Positions 59,078-64,000 of a DNA stretch of 64,000 nt are shown here, piece after piece. A model generated the notes under the pieces. That model did no database searches. It worked only from the letters and a program-made list of their open reading frames with translations, and had not been told where the DNA came from. The position numbers were made by a program, and so were the translations under genes. This DNA comes from Haloplanus sp. XH21 (GTDB lineage Archaea; Halobacteriota; Halobacteria; Halobacteriales; Haloferacaceae). How positions within the stretch are numbered: the first letter of the stretch is position 1; every line of letters starts with the position of its first letter. The DNA is taken from positions 186,001-250,000 of the forward strand of contig NZ_JALLPL010000001.1 of assembly GCF_023276355.1 (NCBI RefSeq), written 5' to 3'.

Positions 59078-62044
59078 TTAGTCCCCTCCGGACGGCGGTG
59101 ACACAACGAACGCTGCCGTCACGAGGTCTGGTTCCTGCGGCGTGACGTGCTTCTCTTCCTCAAGCCGGGACAGTTCCTCTTCACGCTCTCGTCGCAGACT
59201 TTCGAGCTTCTGCTTCGCGTTCCCAATCGGCGCGGACATATCCGCACCCTGCTCAGCCCGCTGTTGGTACTGCTCTAACCGCTCTTCCCACTCTTCGATT
59301 TGCTCTTCGAAGTATCGCCCAGCGTGCTCGCGTTTGATTTCGATCTCCCGTTCTCGTTCGGTTCGGGCCTCTTCGGCAAACGACTCAACGTGCGTCCACG
59401 CCTCCATTTCTGCGCCCTCGTAGAGGTCCTCCGCCATACTCGAAAGCCGATCAACCTCGTGCGACGACGAGACATCACTGGGAGCGGCCGTCTTCGAGAG
59501 TTCTGGAACATCCGTCATTACACTGCCATCCGGGCGAGCATAGAAGCGAACGAACTTCTCGGTCACCACATCCCCGGCACCGGAGACGTAGCCAAGGCGG
59601 TAATTGAACAGGATGCCAGGCGTTCGAGACGCCGTCGCAGCGATTTTCGTCGCAATTTCACCCTGGATCCGGTCACTGTCCAAGCAGAATTCGATGAGCG
59701 ACTCGACGAGAGGATGGTCAAGCGAGATGAACTCAACATCATCCTCCTCCATCGCGATATCCTTGGTGAAAGTGGCCCGTGGGTACTGTCGTGCCACCTG
59801 ATTTCCACTCAAGACCTCAGGGACATCCAACTGGAACACGTCACCCTCCATCCGGGCCGGTCCGGGTCGAACACCCTTGATGGAGCCGCCGAATTCGTCA
59901 AAGAACACGCGCACGAGCGTCTCGATGTCGTCCTCGGACACCTCGCCGTGTTGACTGCGTTCGATCACGTCGAGAATCTCGTCGTCCTCGCCGGAGAGGT
60001 CGAAGCGATCGCGAATCAGGAACTCGTTTTCGACAGTCTGAATCGCTTCGCGTTTCTCCTCGATGGTCGCCTCGATATCGGCGACGACACGTTCAGTCGG
60101 CTCGCCTTCAGCGATAGCCGCCATGATCGTCTCGTCCAAGTCGACGTCCTCGAGGACGCGACCGAGGACATCTGAGCGCATCCCGAGGTCCGACTCGATC
60201 TGATTCGTCTTCTCGATGAGCAGGTTGAGGATCTCGCTCTCGCGGGTATCGGCGAAGAAGAGGTTGCGAATCTCGACCGTGTGCTCCTGGCCGTAGCGGT
60301 GGAGCCGCCCCATCCGCTGGTCGATCCGGATGGGATTCCACGGGAGGTCGTAGTTCACCATGATGTGGGCGAACTGAAGGTTGAGCCCCTCTTGGGCGGC
60401 GTCGGTCGCGAGCATCAGATTAGCTTCCTCCTCGAATTTGCTCATCTCTTCTCGTCGACGGGACTGCTCGAGGTCGCCGTACACCTGGGCGACGTCGTGG
60501 TCAGCGAAGACCTCGTCACGTAGATACTCCAGCGTGTCCGTGTATTCGGTGAAAATCAGGATTTTCTCGTCGGGGTCCTCTGAGAGAATTCGGTCGACGA
60601 ACTGTCGGAGCAATCGGGCCTTCGAGTCCGTCTCGATGTTCTTGGCCTGCTGCCAGAGCTGTTTCACGCGGTCCAGCTCCTGCTGGACTTGCGACTGATT
60701 GAGCGTAATCGTGACCGTCTCAAGCGCCTCCTCGACCCGAGCGCGTTCTGCGTCGGTCAGTGTCTCGGGTTCGGTACTATACCGCGGAATGAGGTTCTGA
60801 ACCTCGTCAGGGAGGTCTTCTGCGACGGCGTCGTTCTGAATCGCCCGCATCCGGTTTTCGAGGGACTTCCGGATCGCGTAGATACTCGAGACCAGCCGCT
60901 TCTGGTAGATGACCATCGTGAACCCCGCCGCCTGGTTCTCCTCCTGCTGAGCAAGGTTGTAGTATTCGCGGATATACTCGGTGACGTCGTCGTACAGCTT
61001 CCGCTCCTCGCGTGTCATCTCGACCGGGAGTGCCTCGATGTTCTTCTCGGGGAACATTCGGGTCCCGTCGGTCTCGTACATATCGTCCTTCAGCCGCCGG
61101 ATCATCAGGTCCTCAAGCGCCTCGGGACTGATCTGCGACTCGTGGCTGAAGCGATACGGGTCGAGCAGACTCACGAGGAAGTAGAACTGGTCTGATTTCC
61201 CCTTGTGCGGGGTCCCGGTGAGCAGCAGCAGCGCATCGGAGTTGTCGGCGACGGCCTCACCGACCTGATACCGCTGTGTCCGCTCGATTGAGTCGTCGCT
61301 CGACCGTCTGGCCGTAAGGTGATGGGCCTCGTCGAAGACCGCAACGTCCCACTCCTCGTCGAGATTCTGGAGGGCATCGAGGACGGAGACGCGGTCCGAC
61401 TCAGGGTCGTCCGTGGTCTGCTTCGCGAAGTCGATGGAGGTGATAATGAGATCCTCTTGCTTCCAGACGTTCTGGTTGGGGTGGGACTTCCGGTGTGTAC
61501 GGACCGTCTCGCGGTCGTAGATGACGAAGTTGCGGTCGAACTTCTCGCGCATCTCCTCCTGCCACTGGACGGTCAGCGGCGCCGGCGCGACGATGAGCAC
61601 CCGGTCGGCGCGGTCGCGTGCGATGAGCTCTTCGATGACGATGCCGGCTTCGATGGTCTTCCCGAGGCCGACTTCGTCGCCGATGAGGTAGCGGTGGTCG
61701 TAGGAGTTGAGGATCTCGTAGGCGGCCTGGACCTGGTACGGTTCGATCTCGATGCGGTTGCTGGTCAGCGAGAGAAAGCGGTCGTACTTGTAGGCGAGAT
61801 CCAGCCGGATCGCCCGCTCTCGGAGGTCGTAATGGAGCGGGGCGTCGGATTGGCCCGCTGTGAGGCGGTCGACGAGCGAATCGAGTTTCTCGATGTGAGG
61901 GAGGCCGCTAGGGAGTTTGCGGAGCTGGCCCTCCGAGGTGTAGACGTGGAGGAGATGACCTCCGTTGGGCCGTTCCTCGATTTTCGTGATTTCTCCACGC
62001 CCGCCGGCGAACTTGACGTAGTCGCCAATCTCGAAGTTATTCAT
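59078..62044 (-). CDS. SNF2-type helicase of a DISARM-like locus
   Basis: A 988-residue superfamily 2 helicase. Motif I GDEVGLGKTIEAG is near 117, DEAH (VFDEAHHL) near 238, motif III LTGTPHKG, motif V TDAAQEGLNLQ near 545 and motif VI QRMGRLHRYGQ near 577. The ~60-residue N terminus (FEIGDYVKFAGGRGEITKIE) and the long C-terminal coiled coil are outside the core. The size, type and neighbouring adenine methyltransferase fit DrmD of class 1 DISARM defence, though drmA, drmB and drmC are not in the window. It overlaps a methyltransferase remnant upstream and abuts TBP copy 1 downstream. Confidence 0.85.
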   Translation of the reverse strand: MNNFEIGDYVKFAGGRGEITKIEERPNGGHLLHVYTSEGQLRKLPSGLPHIEKLDSLVDRLTAGQSDAPLHYDLRERAIRLDLAYKYDRFLSLTSNRIEIEPYQVQAAYEILNSYDHRYLIGDEVGLGKTIEAGIVIEELIARDRADRVLIVAPAPLTVQWQEEMREKFDRNFVIYDRETVRTHRKSHPNQNVWKQEDLIITSIDFAKQTTDDPESDRVSVLDALQNLDEEWDVAVFDEAHHLTARRSSDDSIERTQRYQVGEAVADNSDALLLLTGTPHKGKSDQFYFLVSLLDPYRFSHESQISPEALEDLMIRRLKDDMYETDGTRMFPEKNIEALPVEMTREERKLYDDVTEYIREYYNLAQQEENQAAGFTMVIYQKRLVSSIYAIRKSLENRMRAIQNDAVAEDLPDEVQNLIPRYSTEPETLTDAERARVEEALETVTITLNQSQVQQELDRVKQLWQQAKNIETDSKARLLRQFVDRILSEDPDEKILIFTEYTDTLEYLRDEVFADHDVAQVYGDLEQSRRREEMSKFEEEANLMLATDAAQEGLNLQFAHIMVNYDLPWNPIRIDQRMGRLHRYGQEHTVEIRNLFFADTRESEILNLLIEKTNQIESDLGMRSDVLGRVLEDVDLDETIMAAIAEGEPTERVVADIEATIEEKREAIQTVENEFLIRDRFDLSGEDDEILDVIERSQHGEVSEDDIETLVRVFFDEFGGSIKGVRPGPARMEGDVFQLDVPEVLSGNQVARQYPRATFTKDIAMEEDDVEFISLDHPLVESLIEFCLDSDRIQGEIATKIAATASRTPGILFNYRLGYVSGAGDVVTEKFVRFYARPDGSVMTDVPELSKTAAPSDVSSSHEVDRLSSMAEDLYEGAEMEAWTHVESFAEEARTEREREIEIKREHAGRYFEEQIEEWEERLEQYQQRAEQGADMSAPIGNAKQKLESLRREREEELSRLEEEKHVTPQEPDLVTAAFVVSPPSGGD

Positions 62045-62192
62045 AGTAAACTACCGATTCGACGGTTCCCCCATCAGCCAAGCCGTAGAGGGTGTGCTCC
62101 TTAACCAGAAATTCATCGAGATAATCGAGGTACTCATTGATGGTACGGGTGAATATATTCTTGTGACGATTGTCGATAAACGGGGATACATT
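62037..62192 (-). pseudogene. C-terminal remnant of a methyltransferase gene
   Basis: A 51-codon open stretch ends INEYLDYLDEFLVKEHTLYG, LADGGTVESVVYYE, then stop. It resembles the end of the intact methyltransferase gene (YDLYGLTDEEIEVVESEEG), and its stop overlaps the helicase start as ATGAATAA, much as the intact gene's stop overlaps the helicase remnant. No start or upstream domain remains. The match is short, so it is uncertain on its own; it is supported by the helicase and TBP duplication around it. Confidence 0.45.
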
Positions 62193-62219
62193 CTACAGTA
62201 TGATGAAAGAAGAGTCATT

Positions 62220-62765
62220 TCACATTCCAACCCCCTCGAGCAGGGTTATCACCGACTCAATTGTGTCTGCTGCGAGTGATTCGTTTGTTACACCTGTTAT
62301 GACCACTTTTCCAGTCGCAAAAACCAGGGCAACTGAATCAATGGATGGAGGACGAAAAATAAGACCAGGGAACTGCTCGGGCTCGTACTCAACATTTTCT
62401 AGTCCGGCGTGGATAGCTAATGCCGACAAATTAATACTGTTTTCAAGGTCGCATGTGAATACCATATTCTTGATGGAAAAATGTAGATCTTCTTGACTGC
62501 TTGTAACGCCCATCTCTTCAAGTAAATCAAGAACATTTGAGCGTGTGTTTTGTAGCCCATCTTTCGATGTTGCACCACTGATAATATACTTTCCAGTTCG
62601 TGCTACAACAACGGTTGGGCCTTCGTCTTTAAATTTGAAATATAGTCCTGGGCCTTTGATATAGACAATTTCAAGCGGCAAATCATCAGCTAATCTACGG
62701 AGGTCTATTTCAACGTCAAGTGCCCCAGAACCTACTATATTAACAACTTCTAATTTATTATTCAT
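62220..62765 (-). CDS. tbp: TATA-binding protein, accessory copy 2
   Basis: A 181-residue TBP paralogue of copy 1, with the same two-repeat layout: GKYIISGATS in repeat 1, VEYEPEQFPGLIFRPP in repeat 2, then GKVVITGVTN. Parts of the DNA are nearly identical to copy 1 around the EPEQFPGLI block, but codon use is much more AT-rich and the protein is less acidic. It begins at the ATG inside the end of the helicase remnant, mirroring the helicase-TBP junction of copy 1. Confidence 0.88.
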   Translation of the reverse strand: MNNKLEVVNIVGSGALDVEIDLRRLADDLPLEIVYIKGPGLYFKFKDEGPTVVVARTGKYIISGATSKDGLQNTRSNVLDLLEEMGVTSSQEDLHFSIKNMVFTCDLENSINLSALAIHAGLENVEYEPEQFPGLIFRPPSIDSVALVFATGKVVITGVTNESLAADTIESVITLLEGVGM

Positions 62766-62931
62766 ATTTGACCAACTGTCTTGTCGGGGAAGGCCACGGG
62801 GGATTTGCGAAGCTGTCCCTCTGTAGTGGAGACATAAGGAGGTGACCGCCGTTCAGTTGTTCTTCGATCTTCGTGACTTCTCTATGTCTACCAGCGAATT
62901 TGACGCAATCATTGACAACGAAGCCAGTCAT
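62762..62931 (-). pseudogene. N-terminal remnant of a second helicase gene
   Basis: The ATG at 62931 overlaps the methyltransferase stop (ATGA) and opens MTGFVVNDCVKFAGRHREVT, KIEEQLNGGHLL, clearly matching the intact helicase start (NNFEIGDYVKFAGGRGEITK, IEERPNGGHLL). After GGHLL a one-base shift is needed: the next frame reads YVSTTEGQLRKSPVAFPD, matching HVYTSEGQLRKLPSGLPH. It then stops, and TBP copy 2 begins. The rest of this helicase is deleted. Confidence 0.8.
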
Positions 62932-64000
62932 CCTTCTTCTGACTCAACGACTTCTATTTCCTCATCGGTCAACCCGTAGAGATCATAGACGATTTCGTCG
63001 ATGAGTCGGTCAGTCTTTACGATCTTCTCGTCCAACTCTTCGGCACGCTCTTTTGTTTTAATATACCTCCGGAGATCGTCAACGACCTCGTCGGGGTCAG
63101 GGAGTGTGATGACCTTCAGCCGATCAATTAGCGAGTTGGTCTTCGTGGCATTGTCTCGGAAGCCTGCAAAGCCGTCGGCCTCCTCAACTGCGACAGGGAC
63201 GAACGCTCCAACCAGCGCGGCCTCCTCCTCGCTGAGGTCGGTTAGTGCGAACGCTTCTTTGTAGTCGGTTTCCGTGTATCCCCACTGATCTGTGTCGTGT
63301 TCATTCTCGTTCTCGGGCTTGTATCGGGCCGTTGCGTAGATGGTAACGCGGCGACCGTCACGTTCGGTTTTCACATCGCCGACACGAAGGTTCTCGTAGT
63401 CTTCGGTGGTGGCGTTAAGGATGCTGGAGTTAGTAGGCTGAAAGAGCCCGATATCGGGAAGAGTAGGGCCATCAGTGTAGTTGCCCAGGTAGTCGAGGAG
63501 ATCGAGGTTGAGATCTCGAAGTGAGTCATAATCTGATTCGATACTCTGTGCTAAGAAGGACAAAACATCGTGCTTAGTTCGGTCTGTTTGTTGGCGGAGG
63601 TGATCGACGAATTGTTTCAGTGAGGTATCCGAATTGATATACTCCATATACTCTGAGTTAATGTTGTAGTCATCAGACTCCGAAGAAGTCAAATCAAGAT
63701 CTTTTATTGGGAGTTTTCGTAGATGAGACGGTTTGACTTCATATTCGTCAAATACCCAATTGAAGTACGAATCAAGCAACTCCGAGTTCAGGAGTGCTAA
63801 AATATAACCTAAGTCATAGTTCACTTCGTCATTCAATACAACGTTAGATACACGATTTAGGTTGTAATACTGTTCGCGGTCAAGAGTTGCAACCAATTTC
63901 CGAGCAAGCCCCCGTCGGGTTCTCTGAAGTAGAATTTTGTCATCTGTAAAAATATACTCAGGAGGAAGTGTACGGGCTTTATCGCCATACTCTTCAATTA
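62928..64000 (-). CDS. Adenine-specific DNA methyltransferase, C-terminal part (5' end outside window)
   Basis: The frame is open to the right edge. The visible ~357 residues look like the specificity (TaqI_C-type) half of a large N6-adenine methyltransferase: IFTDDKILLQRTRRG at the edge, YNLNRVSNVVLNDEVNYDLG, YILALLNSELLDSYFNW, KPSHLRKLPIKDLDL, then a helical end (LIDEIVYDLYGLTDEEIEVV). The catalytic NPPY motif would lie outside. In class 1 DISARM the DrmMI methyltransferase sits next to the DrmD helicase, matching this order. Its stop overlaps the helicase remnant. Confidence 0.78.
   Translation of the reverse strand, partial: IEEYGDKARTLPPEYIFTDDKILLQRTRRGLARKLVATLDREQYYNLNRVSNVVLNDEVNYDLGYILALLNSELLDSYFNWVFDEYEVKPSHLRKLPIKDLDLTSSESDDYNINSEYMEYINSDTSLKQFVDHLRQQTDRTKHDVLSFLAQSIESDYDSLRDLNLDLLDYLGNYTDGPTLPDIGLFQPTNSSILNATTEDYENLRVGDVKTERDGRRVTIYATARYKPENENEHDTDQWGYTETDYKEAFALTDLSEEEAALVGAFVPVAVEEADGFAGFRDNATKTNSLIDRLKVITLPDPDEVVDDLRRYIKTKERAEELDEKIVKTDRLIDEIVYDLYGLTDEEIEVVESEEG

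Noticed and set aside
59300-62104. Several plus-strand frames of 90-290 codons over the helicase
   Set aside because: All are antisense to the helicase, whose SF2 motifs are complete and in order.

Overview
The window comes from a haloarchaeon (class Halobacteria). The first 21 kb is very GC-rich and encodes highly acidic proteins. It carries haloarchaeal core genes (F420-linked mer and cofE, Tsr3, archaeal-type SerRS, NOG1-type and EngB GTPases), and many genes have a TATA box about 27 bases before the start codon, as expected for leaderless archaeal transcripts. No rRNA gene, intact tRNA gene, CRISPR array or transposase was seen.

Region 1 (1-21.0 kb) is ordinary chromosome. In order: the C-terminal part of MutL; a mer-cofE-phosphodiesterase group; a 2-hydroxyacid dehydrogenase; EngB; a bile-acid/sodium-symporter-family transporter; a NOG1-like GTPase; Tsr3; SerRS; a metallo-hydrolase; a cation/proton antiporter with TrkA domains; an AAA+ ATPase with a histidine-rich tail; a zinc alcohol dehydrogenase; a LOV-type (blue-light) histidine kinase; and an ABC exporter. 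Two small genes are broken: a membrane protein split by one in-frame amber codon, and an exported protein with a one-base frameshift.

Region 2 (from 21.07 kb to beyond the window) is integrated accessory DNA. Its left edge is a 22-base copy of a tRNA 3' end, which I assign to tRNA-Cys, followed by a tyrosine integrase. The intact tRNA and right edge should lie past 64 kb. Base composition then changes repeatedly, so this looks like a mosaic island. It holds a decayed second integrase, a membrane-anchored unknown, two tandem DUF4238 genes, an AlbA_2/Schlafen-type protein and an Nmad3-Nmad2 fusion (22-30.5 kb).

Next is a tightly overlapped seven-gene minus-strand operon (30.6-43.3 kb) for an archaeal type IV secretion/conjugation apparatus: VirB2-like pilin, large surface protein, VirB6/TrbL-like channel, PrgI/VirB3-like protein and VirB4-like ATPase. 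It ends with two unusual fusions: a membrane-embedded zinc-ribbon protein with a GrpE domain, and a conjugation-ATPase-type N-terminal region joined to an Orc1/Cdc6 ATPase.

The best candidate for an undescribed system is at 44.3-47.8 kb: a predicted nuclease with a winged helix, a eukaryote-type protein kinase, a large protein of unknown fold and a metallophosphoesterase, with almost no space between genes. It is followed by cargo (inactive-looking metalloprotease relative, cytochrome P450, divergent regulator) and a defence cluster: a membrane protein with a Panacea antitoxin, a HEPN RNase-like protein, a coiled-coil membrane protein and a GmrSD restriction enzyme. The window ends in a DISARM-like methyltransferase-helicase locus whose units each carry a TATA-binding-protein gene. 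This locus has been tandemly duplicated, and partial gene remnants mark the duplication.
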